A stretch of DNA of 33,594 nt from Pseudomonadota bacterium. GTDB taxonomy: Bacteria > Pseudomonadota > Gammaproteobacteria > Xanthomonadales > Rhodanobacteraceae. Of this stretch, positions 24,896 to 33,594 are shown one piece after another. Below the pieces are notes generated by a model, which saw only the letters and a list, made by a program, of their open reading frames with translations, had not been told where the DNA came from and searched no databases. Where the stretch lies: assembly GCA_021795435.1 (NCBI GenBank), contig JAJYPJ010000018.1, positions 1 to 33,594 of the forward strand. Direction: 5' to 3'. Position 1 is the first letter of the stretch; every line of letters begins with the position of its first letter. The translations under genes and the position numbers were made by a program.

Positions 24896-25435
24896 TCAGT
24901 TGCGGAACGGAAAGTTGAACGCTTCGAGCAACGCCTTGGCTTCGGCATCACTGTGCGCCGTGGTGGCAATGGAGATATCCATGCCGCGGAGGGCATCAAC
25001 CTGGTCGAAATCGATTTCCGGGAAGATGATCTGTTCCTTGATGCCCATGTTGAAGTTCCCCCGCCCATCGAACGAACGGCCGGAGACGCCGCGGAAGTCG
25101 CGCACGCGCGGCAGCGCGACACTGATCAGGCGGTCGAGGAATTCATACATGCCGGCACGCCGCAGCGTGACCTTGCATCCGATCGGCCATCCGTCACGGA
25201 TCTTGAATGACGCCACCGAGACGCGCGCCTTCGTCGCGATCGGCTTCTGGCCGGCAATGCGGGCCATGTCGGCGATGGCATTCTCCAGGACCTTCTTGTT
25301 GGCAGCCGCCTCGCCCACGCCCATGTTCAGCGTGATCTTGGTCAGGCGGGGCACCTGCATGACGTTGGCATAGCCGAAGCGTTCGATCAGCTTCGGCACG
25401 ACCTGTTCTTTGTAGATTTGCTCGAGGCGGGTCAT
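24896..25435 (-). CDS. rplE: 50S ribosomal protein L5
   Basis: This 179-residue protein binds 5S rRNA and contacts P-site tRNA in the central protuberance. [43 protein letters not shown] is the family start; [49 protein letters not shown] (about residues 112-160) is the conserved core. Length matches E. coli (179). It starts nine bases after rplX. Confidence 0.98.
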   Translation of the reverse strand: MTRLEQIYKEQVVPKLIERFGYANVMQVPRLTKITLNMGVGEAAANKKVLENAIADMARIAGQKPIATKARVSVASFKIRDGWPIGCKVTLRRAGMYEFLDRLISVALPRVRDFRGVSGRSFDGRGNFNMGIKEQIIFPEIDFDQVDALRGMDISIATTAHSDAEAKALLEAFNFPFRN

Positions 25436-25444
25436 GGCGACTCC

Positions 25445-25759
25445 TTATGCGTCGACCACTTCGCCGGTGCCGCGATAGACGCGCACCTTGCGGCCATCCT
25501 CGAGCGTCTTGTAGCCGACGCGCGAGCCTGTTCCGCTGGCGGGGTTGAACAGCATGACATTGGACTGGTGGATCGGGGCCTCACGCTCGATGATGCCGCC
25601 GGGCTGATTGATCTGCGGGTTGGGCTTCGTATGGCGCTTGACCATGTTGACGTTGGTGACGTAGACGCGATCACCCACGACGCGCGCCACTTCGCCACGC
25701 TTGCCCTTGTCCTTGCCTGCGATCACGACGACCTGGTCGCCCTTGCGAATACGGTTCAT
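25445..25759 (-). CDS. rplX: 50S ribosomal protein L24
   Basis: This 104-residue protein is an assembly initiator of the large subunit at the tunnel exit. The KOW motif is clear in [28 protein letters not shown] (residues 1-28), followed by [37 protein letters not shown]. The ATG at 25759 matches the family start; the open frame 11 codons upstream enters the spacer. E. coli L24 has 104 residues. It lies 13 bases after rplN. Confidence 0.98.
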   Translation of the reverse strand: MNRIRKGDQVVVIAGKDKGKRGEVARVVGDRVYVTNVNMVKRHTKPNPQINQPGGIIEREAPIHQSNVMLFNPASGTGSRVGYKTLEDGRKVRVYRGTGEVVDA

Positions 25760-25772
25760 GGCGTCTCTCCGC

Positions 25773-26141
25773 TCAGAGCACTTCGGGCGCAAGCGAAACG
25801 ATTTTCATGAAGCGCTCGCTGCGTAGCTCGCGCGTGACCGGCCCGAAAATTCGGGTGCCGATCGGCTCGAGCTTGTTGTTGAGGAGCACGGCGGCATTGC
25901 CGTCGAACCGGATCAGGGACCCGTCGGGGCGCCGCACGCCCTTGGCGGTACGGACCACCACGGCGTCATAGACCTCGCCCTTCTTGACCTTGCCGCGCGG
26001 AATCGCGTCCTTGACCGTGACCTTGATGACATCGCCGATGCCGGCATAGCGGCGCTTGGAGCCGCCCAGCACCTTGATGCACATCAGTTCACGGGCACCG
26101 CTGTTGTCCGCCGCGGCCAGCCTGGATTGCATCTGGATCAT
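25773..26141 (-). CDS. rplN: 50S ribosomal protein L14
   Basis: This 122-residue protein forms inter-subunit bridges with 16S r[40 protein letters not shown] is the standard start and [29 protein letters not shown] (about residues 79-107) the C-terminal signature. The frame is open upstream through rpsQ, but the ATG at 26141 is unambiguous by homology. Length is close to E. coli L14 (123). It lies ten bases after rpsQ. Confidence 0.98.
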   Translation of the reverse strand: MIQMQSRLAAADNSGARELMCIKVLGGSKRRYAGIGDVIKVTVKDAIPRGKVKKGEVYDAVVVRTAKGVRRPDGSLIRFDGNAAVLLNNKLEPIGTRIFGPVTRELRSERFMKIVSLAPEVL

Positions 26142-26151
26142 AACTGTGTCC

Positions 26152-26415
26152 TCACTCCGCGCCGCGTTGAAGCACTTCGACGACGCGATGGTGCTTCGTC
26201 TTCGATAGGGGACGGCACTCGACGATCCGGACCAGGTCGCCCTCACGGCACGCGCCCGATTCGTCGTGCGCATGCAGCTTGGTGGACCGGCGCAGGATCT
26301 TCCCATACACCCCGTGCTGGACCTGCCGCTCGATCAACACAGTGACCGTATGGTTCATCTTGCTGCTGAGTACGCGACCCTGGAGGCTGCGCGCTGTCGA
26401 TGTCTGTTCGCTCAT
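26152..26415 (-). CDS. rpsQ: 30S ribosomal protein S17
   Basis: This 87-residue protein binds 16S rRNA early in 30S assembly. The OB-fold segment [42 protein letters not shown] and [27 protein letters not shown] are the family blocks. The ATG at 26415 is eight bases after rpmC stops and has a GAGAG site; a GTG four codons earlier overlaps rpmC and is less likely. E. coli S17 is 84 residues. Confidence 0.97.
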   Translation of the reverse strand: MSEQTSTARSLQGRVLSSKMNHTVTVLIERQVQHGVYGKILRRSTKLHAHDESGACREGDLVRIVECRPLSKTKHHRVVEVLQRGAE

Positions 26416-26423
26416 GGCCGCTC

Positions 26424-26609
26424 TCACTTCTTCTCGCCCAGCACCGTCTTGGCGCGCGCGATCTCGCGGCGCACACGGCTGAACTGATGCGTCTGCTTGA
26501 ACTCGCCCGCGCTGCGCTGCATGCGGAGGTTGAACTGCTCCTTGCGCAGGTCGAGCACGTGTTTGGCCAGGTCAGCGGCCGACTGTTCGCGCAGTTCCTT
26601 GGTCTTCAT
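26424..26609 (-). CDS. rpmC: 50S ribosomal protein L29
   Basis: This 61-residue, largely helical protein lies at the tunnel exit beside L23 and contacts trigger factor and SRP. It reads [39 protein letters not shown], with the L29 signature [16 protein letters not shown] near the C terminus. The ATG overlaps the rplP stop by four bases. Length is typical (63 in E. coli). Confidence 0.97.
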   Translation of the reverse strand: MKTKELREQSAADLAKHVLDLRKEQFNLRMQRSAGEFKQTHQFSRVRREIARAKTVLGEKK

Positions 26610-27022
26610 GACAGCACCGCCCGGGTGACAAAGGTGGTCTGGACCGACAATTTGGCCGCCGCGAGGCGGAACGCCTCCCGCGCGGTCGCCTCATCGACGC
26701 CCTCGATTTCGTAAAGCATGCGTCCTGGCTGGATCGGCGCCACCCAGAACTCGACGCCACCCTTGCCGGCGCCCATGCGGACTTCGATCGGCTTGCGGGT
26801 GATCGGCTTGTCGGGAAACACGCGGATCCACAGCTTGCCGCCGCGCTTGACGTAACGCGAAATGCTCCGGCGCGCGGCTTCGATCTGGCGCGCCGTGAGA
26901 TGCCCGTGGGTGGTCGCCTTCAGGCCGTATTCGCCGAAACTGACGACGTTGGCGCTATAGCTCAGGCCTTCGTTGCGGCCCTTGAACATCTTGCGGTATT
27001 TGGTGCGCTTGGGTTGCAGCAT
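26606..27022 (-). CDS. rplP: 50S ribosomal protein L16
   Basis: This 138-residue protein helps position tRNA near the A site. [52 protein letters not shown] is the family start, and [45 protein letters not shown] (about residues 65-109) is the core. An Arg of the RMGxGKG block is present. The frame upstream inside rpsC is ignored. E. coli L16 is 136 residues. It lies 11 bases after rpsC and overlaps rpmC. Confidence 0.98.
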   Translation of the reverse strand: MLQPKRTKYRKMFKGRNEGLSYSANVVSFGEYGLKATTHGHLTARQIEAARRSISRYVKRGGKLWIRVFPDKPITRKPIEVRMGAGKGGVEFWVAPIQPGRMLYEIEGVDEATAREAFRLAAAKLSVQTTFVTRAVLS

Positions 27023-27033
27023 GGCTCCACTCC

Positions 27034-27768
27034 TTACTTCGCCGCCGGCTGGCGCTCGGCGCGCTCGCCGCGCTCGGCACCACCGCCACGACGCGGCTCT
27101 CGCTGGCCGTCCTTTTCTTCCTGCTGCTGGGCGGCAGCGAGGTCGAAAATCTCGCCCTTGTAGATCCAGACCTTGACGCCGATGACGCCATACGTGGTCT
27201 TGGCCTCGGCGAAGCCGTAATCCACGTCGGCGCGCAGGGTATGCAGCGGGACGCGGCCTTCCCGATACCATTCGGACCGGGCGATCTCGGCGCCGTTGAG
27301 CCGGCCGCCGACATTCACCTTGATCCCCAGCGCCCCCAGGCGCATGGCGTTGCCCACGGCCCGCTTCATCGCCCGCCGGAACATGATGCGGCGTTCCAGC
27401 TGCTGGGCGATGCTCTCGGCGACGAGCTGGGCATCGAGCTCGGGCTTGCGGACTTCGGCCACGTTGATGTGCGCGGGAACGCCCATCAACTTGCTCACGT
27501 CATGGCGAAGCTTCTCGATGTCTTCGCCCTTCTTGCCGATCACCACGCCAGGACGGGCCGTGTGGATCGTGACCCGTGCCGTCTTGGCGGGACGCTCGAT
27601 GAGGATCTTCGAAATGCCCGCCTGCGCCAGGCGCTTCTTGAGCATCTCGCGAACCTTCAGGTCGGCCCCGAGGTATTGCGCATACTCGCGCTTGCCGGCG
27701 AACCACTTGGAGTTCCAGTCCTTGGCGATGCCGAGGCGGATGCCCGTGGGATGTACTTTATGACCCAT
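27034..27768 (-). CDS. rpsC: 30S ribosomal protein S3
   Basis: This 244-residue protein lies at the mRNA entry channel and contributes to helicase activity. [24 protein letters not shown] is the family start. A KH domain follows with the GKKGEDIE loop (about residues 78-85), and [48 protein letters not shown] is the C-terminal core. The last 35 residues are a Gln/Glu/Arg/Gly-rich charged tail, likely disordered and variable between species. It lies 14 bases after rplV. Confidence 0.98.
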   Translation of the reverse strand: MGHKVHPTGIRLGIAKDWNSKWFAGKREYAQYLGADLKVREMLKKRLAQAGISKILIERPAKTARVTIHTARPGVVIGKKGEDIEKLRHDVSKLMGVPAHINVAEVRKPELDAQLVAESIAQQLERRIMFRRAMKRAVGNAMRLGALGIKVNVGGRLNGAEIARSEWYREGRVPLHTLRADVDYGFAEAKTTYGVIGVKVWIYKGEIFDLAAAQQQEEKDGQREPRRGGGAERGERAERQPAAK

Positions 27769-27782
27769 TGTTGCGTGCCCCG

Positions 27783-28112
27783 TCAGTTGCCAACGACCAC
27801 GGTGATGTGGCTGGTTCGCTTCAGAATGCGCGCGCCGCGCCCCTTGGCTCGTGCGTGCATGCGCTTCATCGCCGGACCCTCGTCCACGAAAATGCGCGTG
27901 ACCTTCAATTCGTCGACGTCGGCGCCCAGGTTGTTCTCGGCGTTGGCGACCGCCGAGAGAAGCACCTTGCGCACGACATGCGCCGCCTTCTTCTCGGTGT
28001 GCGCGAGCAGCCCGCTTGCACGGTCGACCGGCATGCCGCGCACGAGATCGGCCACGAGTCGGGCCTTCTGCGCGGAAATGCGGGCGCCACGGAGGATTGC
28101 CTTGGCTTCCAT
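27783..28112 (-). CDS. rplV: 50S ribosomal protein L22
   Basis: This 109-residue protein lines the exit tunnel, where changes in the loop give macrolide resistance in other bacteria. [28 protein letters not shown] matches the family, and [51 protein letters not shown] contains the loop. The ATG at 28112 is preferred because GGAG lies six bases upstream and family proteins start there; two upstream in-frame ATGs (28127, 28124) overlap rpsS. Confidence 0.96.
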   Translation of the reverse strand: MEAKAILRGARISAQKARLVADLVRGMPVDRASGLLAHTEKKAAHVVRKVLLSAVANAENNLGADVDELKVTRIFVDEGPAMKRMHARAKGRGARILKRTSHITVVVGN

Positions 28113-28123
28113 CTCGCTCTCCA

Positions 28124-28414
28124 TCACTTCTTGGCAGCCGGCGCGCCGGCCTTCTTGTCGCCGGAATGGCCCTTGAAGGTGCGCGTGGCAGCGAATTCGC
28201 CGAGCTTGTGCCCGACCATGTTTTCGTTCACCAGCACCGGCACGTGCAGCTTGCCGTTATGCACCGCGATCGTCAGGCCGACCATCTCGGGAACAATCAT
28301 GGACCGCCGCGACCAGGTCTTGATCGGACGCTTGCTGCTGGTCGCGGCCGTGGCCTCGACTTTCTTCATCAGGTGCAGGTCGATGAAGGGACCTTTTTTG
28401 AGCGAACGCGGCAT
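28124..28414 (-). CDS. rpsS: 30S ribosomal protein S19
   Basis: This 96-residue protein pairs with S13 in the 30S head. [20 protein letters not shown] is the invariant start, [53 protein letters not shown] the core. It ends in an Ala/Lys-rich tail ([10 protein letters not shown]), slightly longer than in E. coli (92 residues). It lies 12 bases after rplB. Confidence 0.98.
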   Translation of the reverse strand: MPRSLKKGPFIDLHLMKKVEATAATSSKRPIKTWSRRSMIVPEMVGLTIAVHNGKLHVPVLVNENMVGHKLGEFAATRTFKGHSGDKKAGAPAAKK

Positions 28415-28426
28415 GTCGATGTCCTG

Positions 28427-29248
28427 TTACTTGCGGCGACGCACGATCATGTTCTGCGTGCGCTTGTTGTTGCGCGTCTTGTAGCCCTTGGTCGGAAGAC
28501 CCCACGGGCTGACCGGATGACGGCCACCAGACGTCCGTCCCTCACCACCACCATGCGGGTGGTCGACGGGGTTCATTGCCACGCCGCGCACGGTCGGGCG
28601 AACACCCTTCCACCGCTTGGCGCCAGCCTTGCCGATCTTGCGCAGGTTGTGCTCCGCATGGCCCACCTCGCCGATGACGGCACGGCACTCGACGGGAACC
28701 TTGCGCATCTCGCCGGAGCGGAGACGCAGGGTGGCGAACCCGAGCTCACGGGCAACCAGTTGCACCGACGCACCGGCGCTGCGCGCAAGCTGGGCGCCCT
28801 TGCCCGGTTTCATCTCGATGCAATGCACGGTCGAGCCGATGGGCACGTTGCGCAGAGGCAGGCAGTTGCCGGCCTTGATGGGCGCATCGCGCCCGGAGAC
28901 CAGCTGGTCGCCCACCGCCACGCCACGGGGCGCGATGATGTAGCGACGCTCGCCGTCCGCATACAGGACCAGGGCGATATGGGCCGTGCGATTCGGATCG
29001 TATTCCAGGCGCTCGACGCGGCAGGCGATGCCTTCCTTGTCGCGCTTGAAATCGATGATGCGGTAGTGCTGCTTGTGCCCGCCGCCGCGATGGCGCGTCG
29101 TGATCCGGCCATAGTGGTTGCGGCCACCAGTGTTGCTCTGCGCCTCGACAAGCGGCCCGTGCGGCTGGCCCTTGTGCAGCTCCGGCGTGGAGACACGCAC
29201 CATGGCGCGTCGCCCAGCGGAGGTCGGCTTGAATGTCATCAATGCCAT
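28427..29248 (-). CDS. rplB: 50S ribosomal protein L2
   Basis: This 273-residue primary 23S rRNA binder is needed for subunit joining and peptidyl transferase activity. The OB-like N-terminal domain includes [28 protein letters not shown] (about residues 42-69), and the C-terminal signature [31 protein letters not shown] contains the functionally important His in HPHGGG. Length equals E. coli L2 (273). It lies 16 bases after rplW. Confidence 0.98.
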   Translation of the reverse strand: MALMTFKPTSAGRRAMVRVSTPELHKGQPHGPLVEAQSNTGGRNHYGRITTRHRGGGHKQHYRIIDFKRDKEGIACRVERLEYDPNRTAHIALVLYADGERRYIIAPRGVAVGDQLVSGRDAPIKAGNCLPLRNVPIGSTVHCIEMKPGKGAQLARSAGASVQLVARELGFATLRLRSGEMRKVPVECRAVIGEVGHAEHNLRKIGKAGAKRWKGVRPTVRGVAMNPVDHPHGGGEGRTSGGRHPVSPWGLPTKGYKTRNNKRTQNMIVRRRK

Positions 29249-29264
29249 TGCTGTAACTCCTGTC

Positions 29265-29558
29265 TCAGGCCTTCGCCATCACGTCGATGGTCTGGCCCGC
29301 GGCGAGGCGGATGTAGGCCTTGCGCATGCCGGCGCGACGCCCCGGCCGATAGCGGAAGGATTTGCTCTTGCCCTTGACGTTGACCACGTTCACGGCCTCG
29401 ACCTTGACCTCGAACAGCTGCTCGATCGCAGCCTTGACTTCGGCCTTGGTCGCCTCGGGCGCCACTTCGAAGACGTACTGGTTGTGCTCGCTGACCCGCG
29501 CGGTCTTTTCCGACACCAGCGGGGCGCGCAGCACGGTCAGCAGGGTTTCATTGTTCAT
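29265..29558 (-). CDS. rplW: 50S ribosomal protein L23
   Basis: This 97-residue protein is the docking site for trigger factor and SRP at the tunnel exit. It begins [68 protein letters not shown]. The trigger-factor-contacting Glu of the VSEKT segment (residue 17) is present. The ATG overlaps the rplD stop by four bases. E. coli L23 has 100 residues. Confidence 0.98.
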   Translation of the reverse strand: MNNETLLTVLRAPLVSEKTARVSEHNQYVFEVAPEATKAEVKAAIEQLFEVKVEAVNVVNVKGKSKSFRYRPGRRAGMRKAYIRLAAGQTIDVMAKA

Positions 29559-30160
29559 GACAGCCAGGCCTCGATCTTCTTGACGGACTCGACCGTCATC
29601 ACCACGCGATCGGCGCCCACGAGGGCCACCGGGCTCATCGCCGCCACGTCAACCACGTGCACGTGGGGCAGGTTCCGCGCCGCGAGGTACAGCGCCTCGC
29701 TGGCAGCCTCGTCGATCAGCAGGACATGGCCGGCGGATGCGCCAAGCCGGCCGAGCTCGACGACCAGGGACTTGGTCTTGGGCTGCTCGACGCCGAAGCC
29801 GGGCACGATCTGCAGCCGGCCCTGCCGGTTCAGCTCGGCGAGGATGCTGCACATGGCGCCGCGGTACATCTTCCGGTTGACCTTCTGTTCAAAGCTCCGT
29901 GGCTTTGCGGCGAACGTCTTGCCGCCGCCAACGAAGATGGGCGCCCGATAGTCGCCATGGCGTGCGCCACCTCCCTTCTGCTTCTTGAACTTCTTGGTCG
30001 TGCCGGACATTTCGCTGCGCGACAACTGCGCCTTGGTGCCCGCACGCCCGGCGTTGCGATAAGCCACGACAACCTGGTGAACGAGGTTCTCGTTGAACTT
30101 CGCATCGAAGATCGCTTCGGCCACCTGCATGGGCGCGGCGTCGGTAACGTTGATTTCCAT
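29555..30160 (-). CDS. rplD: 50S ribosomal protein L4
   Basis: This 201-residue protein has a long loop reaching the exit tunnel; in E. coli it also represses the S10 operon through its leader. The loop segment is seen in [44 protein letters not shown] (about residues 53-96). The C-terminal part has [23 protein letters not shown]. Length equals E. coli L4 (201). It lies 11 bases after rplC and overlaps rplW. No E. coli-type long S10 leader is present upstream of rpsJ. Confidence 0.98.
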   Translation of the reverse strand: MEINVTDAAPMQVAEAIFDAKFNENLVHQVVVAYRNAGRAGTKAQLSRSEMSGTTKKFKKQKGGGARHGDYRAPIFVGGGKTFAAKPRSFEQKVNRKMYRGAMCSILAELNRQGRLQIVPGFGVEQPKTKSLVVELGRLGASAGHVLLIDEAASEALYLAARNLPHVHVVDVAAMSPVALVGADRVVMTVESVKKIEAWLS

Positions 30161-30171
30161 GGTCGGTGTCC

Positions 30172-30813
30172 TCAGCCCTTGCTCGTCGGGCGGATGATCA
30201 CGTCACCACCCGTGGCGCCAGGGACGGCCCCCTTGATCGCGATGACGTGGTTGTCGCTGTCGATGCGCACCACCTCGAGGCACTGCGCCGTACGGCGCAC
30301 GTTGCCCATCTGGCCGGACATGCGCTTGCCCGGGAAGACGCGGCCGGGCGTCTGGCGCTGGCCGATCGACCCCGGCGCACGATGCGACAGCGAGTTGCCG
30401 TGCGTGGCATCACCCATGGTGAAGTGATGCCGCTTGATGGTGCCCTGGAAGCCCTTGCCCTTGGTGACCCCGGCCACGTCGACGCTCTGGCCCACCTTGA
30501 ACACGTCGTCCAGCTTGATCTCGCTTCCAACCGCATAGCTCGAGGCTTCCGCGTCGGCGACGCGGAACTCCCACAGGCCGCGGCCCGGCTCAACCTTGGC
30601 CTTCGCAAAATGGCCCTTGGCCGCCTTGGTCAGCAGGTTGGCGCGCTTTGCGCCCGCGGTGACCTGGATGGCGGCATAGCCATCGTGGTCGGCGGCCTTC
30701 ACCTGGGTCACGCGGTTGGGCGTCGCCTCGATCAGCGTCACCGGCACCGACCGGCCGTCTTCGGTGAAGATCCTGCTCATGCCGCATTTGCGGCCTACCA
30801 GTCCGATACTCAT
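30172..30813 (-). CDS. rplC: 50S ribosomal protein L3
   Basis: This 213-residue early-assembly protein reaches the peptidyl transferase centre. [39 protein letters not shown] is the family start, and [55 protein letters not shown] (about residues 117-171) contains the extended loop. The Gln in [10 protein letters not shown] is the residue methylated in E. coli L3. Thr codons are evenly ACG and ACC, unlike tuf. It lies 23 bases after rpsJ. Confidence 0.98.
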   Translation of the reverse strand: MSIGLVGRKCGMSRIFTEDGRSVPVTLIEATPNRVTQVKAADHDGYAAIQVTAGAKRANLLTKAAKGHFAKAKVEPGRGLWEFRVADAEASSYAVGSEIKLDDVFKVGQSVDVAGVTKGKGFQGTIKRHHFTMGDATHGNSLSHRAPGSIGQRQTPGRVFPGKRMSGQMGNVRRTAQCLEVVRIDSDNHVIAIKGAVPGATGGDVIIRPTSKG

Positions 30814-30836
30814 ATCTTTGCCCCGGTTCCTGCGGC

Positions 30837-31148
30837 TCAGCCGAGCTTGATCTGCACGTCCACGCCGGCGGCGAGGTCGAGCTTCATCAGCGCGTCGACG
30901 GTCTTGTCATTCGGATCGACGATGTCGAGCACCCGCTTGTGCGTGCGCGTCTCGTACTGGTCGCGCGCGTCCTTGTCCACGTGCGGCGAAACCAACACGG
31001 TGTAGCGCTCGATCTTCGTCGGCAACGGAATCGGGCCGAGAACGGTCGCACCGGTACGCTTGGCCGTTTCGACGATTTCGCTCGCGGAGCGGTCGATCAG
31101 CCGGTGGTCGTACGCCTTGAGGCGTATGCGGATCTTCTGGTTCGCCAT
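30837..31148 (-). CDS. rpsJ: 30S ribosomal protein S10
   Basis: This 103-residue protein sits in the 30S head and, as NusE, joins transcription antitermination complexes. [72 protein letters not shown] is nearly invariant; the C terminus [14 protein letters not shown] is standard. Length equals E. coli S10 (103). It starts 66 bases after tuf, with a strong hairpin in between, so it may be read through from the fusA-tuf transcript at reduced level. Confidence 0.98.
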   Translation of the reverse strand: MANQKIRIRLKAYDHRLIDRSASEIVETAKRTGATVLGPIPLPTKIERYTVLVSPHVDKDARDQYETRTHKRVLDIVDPNDKTVDALMKLDLAAGVDVQIKLG

Positions 31149-31179
31149 GACGCTGTCCTGTGAAAAGAGCCCAATGCCC

Positions 31180-31199
31180 GGGGCGGCTTTCGCCGCCCC
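31180..31199 (-). other. Hairpin with GAAA tetraloop between tuf and rpsJ
   Basis: GGGGCGGC (31180-31187) and GCCGCCCC (31192-31199) form a perfect 8-base stem; in the minus-strand RNA the loop is GAAA, an especially stable tetraloop. It lies 15 bases after the tuf stop. A T-rich stretch (CTCTTTTC) comes only about 10 bases after the stem, so it may attenuate transcription into the S10 operon, mark an mRNA processing site or protect the tuf 3' end. Confidence 0.65.
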
Positions 31200-31214
31200 A
31201 TTCGCTGCGTACTG

Positions 31215-32405
<1,191 letters not shown>

Positions 32406-32449
32406 GGCTCAATAACCTCGAAACGTGTCAGTTGATGATGGTTGGAAAC

Positions 32450-33594
32450 TCAGGCCGACTTCTTCATCACCTGCTCGGCGATGTTGTTCGGGGCCTCGGC
32501 GTAGTGGTCGAACTCCATGGTGAACGTCGCGCGACCCTGGCTCATCGAACGAAGGGACGTCGCGTACCCGAACATTTCGCCCAGGGGCACCAGTGCATTG
32601 ATCACCTTGCCCGAGGGACTGTCGTCGGAACCCTGCAGCACGCCACGCCGGCGGCTGAGGTCACCCATGACATCGCCCATGTAGTCCTCCGGCGTCACGA
32701 CCTCGACCTTCATGATCGGCTCGAGCAATACCGGGCTCGCCTTGTTGAAGCCTTCCTTGAAGCCCATCGAGCCGGCGATCTTGAACGCCATTTCGCTCGA
32801 ATCGACCTCGTGGTAGGAACCATCGACCAGGCGGATCTTGATGTCGACGATTGGGAATCCCGCCAGGACACCATTCGCCATGGCTTCCTGGATGCCCTTG
32901 TCGACCGCCGGGATATATTCCTTGGGAACCGTGCCGCCAACGATCGCGTTCTCGAACACGTAGCCGGCGCCTCGCTCCTGCGGGTGCAGCTCGAGCACGA
33001 CGTGGCCGTACTGGCCCTTGCCGCCCGACTGGCGCACGAACTTGCCGTCCTGCTTGAGCACGGTCTTGCGGATCGTCTCGCGATAGGCCACCTGCGGCTT
33101 GCCGACGTTGGCCTCGACGCCGAACTCGCGCTTCATGCGGTCGACGATGATCTCCAGGTGGAGTTCGCCCATCCCCGCGATGATCGTCTGGCCGGACTCC
33201 TCGTCGGTCCGGACGCGGAAGCTGGGATCCTCCTGCGCCAGGCGCGACAGGGCAATGCCCATCTTCTCCTGGTCGCTCTTGGTCTTGGGCTCCACGGCCA
33301 TGGCGATGACGGGATCGGGGAAGGTCATGCGCTCAAGCGTGATGACGCTGTTCTGCGCACACAGCGTATCGCCCGTGGTGACATCCTTCAGGCCGACCGC
33401 CGCCGCGATGTCGCCTGCGCGGACTTCCTTGATCTCGTCGCGCTGGTTGGCATGCATCTGCAGGATTCGGCCAATCCGCTCTTTCTTGCTCTTGATCGGG
33501 TTGTAGACCTGGTCGCCCGCGCTGAGCACACCGGAGTAGACCCGGAAGAAGCTGAGCGAACCGACGAACGGATCGGTCATGATCTTGAACGCCA
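32450..33594 (-). CDS. fusA: Elongation factor G, C-terminal part (5' truncated by window edge)
   Basis: This GTPase drives translocation of tRNA and mRNA on the ribosome. The frame is open to the window edge, with [21 protein letters not shown] at the first visible residues, which is the start of domain II. About 380 codons remain of the usual 700, covering domains II-V; the GTPase domain is outside. Segments include [33 protein letters not shown] (domain III) and [11 protein letters not shown] in domain V. The domain IV tip ([20 protein letters not shown]) is intact. It is upstream of tuf in the usual str order. Confidence 0.98.
   Translation of the reverse strand, partial: AFKIMTDPFVGSLSFFRVYSGVLSAGDQVYNPIKSKKERIGRILQMHANQRDEIKEVRAGDIAAAVGLKDVTTGDTLCAQNSVITLERMTFPDPVIAMAVEPKTKSDQEKMGIALSRLAQEDPSFRVRTDEESGQTIIAGMGELHLEIIVDRMKREFGVEANVGKPQVAYRETIRKTVLKQDGKFVRQSGGKGQYGHVVLELHPQERGAGYVFENAIVGGTVPKEYIPAVDKGIQEAMANGVLAGFPIVDIKIRLVDGSYHEVDSSEMAFKIAGSMGFKEGFNKASPVLLEPIMKVEVVTPEDYMGDVMGDLSRRRGVLQGSDDSPSGKVINALVPLGEMFGYATSLRSMSQGRATFTMEFDHYAEAPNNIAEQVMKKSA

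Overview
The window is about 33.6 kb of GC-rich, densely packed chromosomal core genome. It looks like a gammaproteobacterium, probably of the Xanthomonadales/Lysobacterales. That placement is inferred from the Rrf2-type SUF regulator with CX5CX5C, the class II DAHP synthase beside DsbB, and a str-S10-spc-alpha ribosomal supercluster without rpmJ between secY and rpsM. I see no tRNA, rRNA, CRISPR array, insertion sequence, integrase or phage gene. No stretch over 300 bases lacks a gene.

Left part, plus strand (1-5928): the 3' half of uvrA, overlapped by a hotdog acyl-CoA thioesterase; a secreted DUF4139 protein overlapped by an enoyl-CoA isomerase-like protein; a small SET-domain protein; a GNAT acetyltransferase; and a HutD/Ves cupin. 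These are short transcription units with mostly unrelated roles.

Middle part, minus strand (5988-13240): a compact SUF iron-sulfur cluster operon. In transcription order it is Rrf2 regulator, sufB, a SAM-dependent methyltransferase, sufC, sufD, sufS, sufU, a GNAT acetyltransferase and a Rieske ferredoxin. Most junctions are ATGA or TGATG overlaps. A promoter with an overlapping palindrome lies just upstream of the regulator, which suggests autoregulation. The methyltransferase between sufB and sufC, and the GNAT/Rieske tail, are the least expected parts of the window.

Next on the minus strand (13445-17580): a triheme and a diheme c-type cytochrome, a class II DAHP synthase (first step of the shikimate pathway) and DsbB. 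DsbB and DAHP synthase are one base apart. The two cytochromes have no dehydrogenase gene beside them.

Right part, minus strand (17669-33594): the ribosomal supercluster, in transcription order fusA (partial), tuf, rpsJ, rplC, rplD, rplW, rplB, rpsS, rplV, rpsC, rplP, rpmC, rpsQ, rplN, rplX, rplE, rpsN, rpsH, rplF, rplR, rpsE, rpmD, rplO, secY, rpsM, rpsK, rpsD, rpoA, rplQ. It ends in a clear intrinsic terminator. A hairpin follows tuf, and a hairpin plus promoter lie between secY and rpsM. The tuf gene has a synonymous-codon pattern very unlike rplC and rpsJ (25 of 26 Thr codons are ACG), except in its last 20 or so codons.

Overall this is largely ordinary housekeeping DNA. I found no convincing undescribed defence or mobile system. 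The best leads are the SUF operon accessory genes, the tuf codon anomaly and several unexplained intergenic hairpins.
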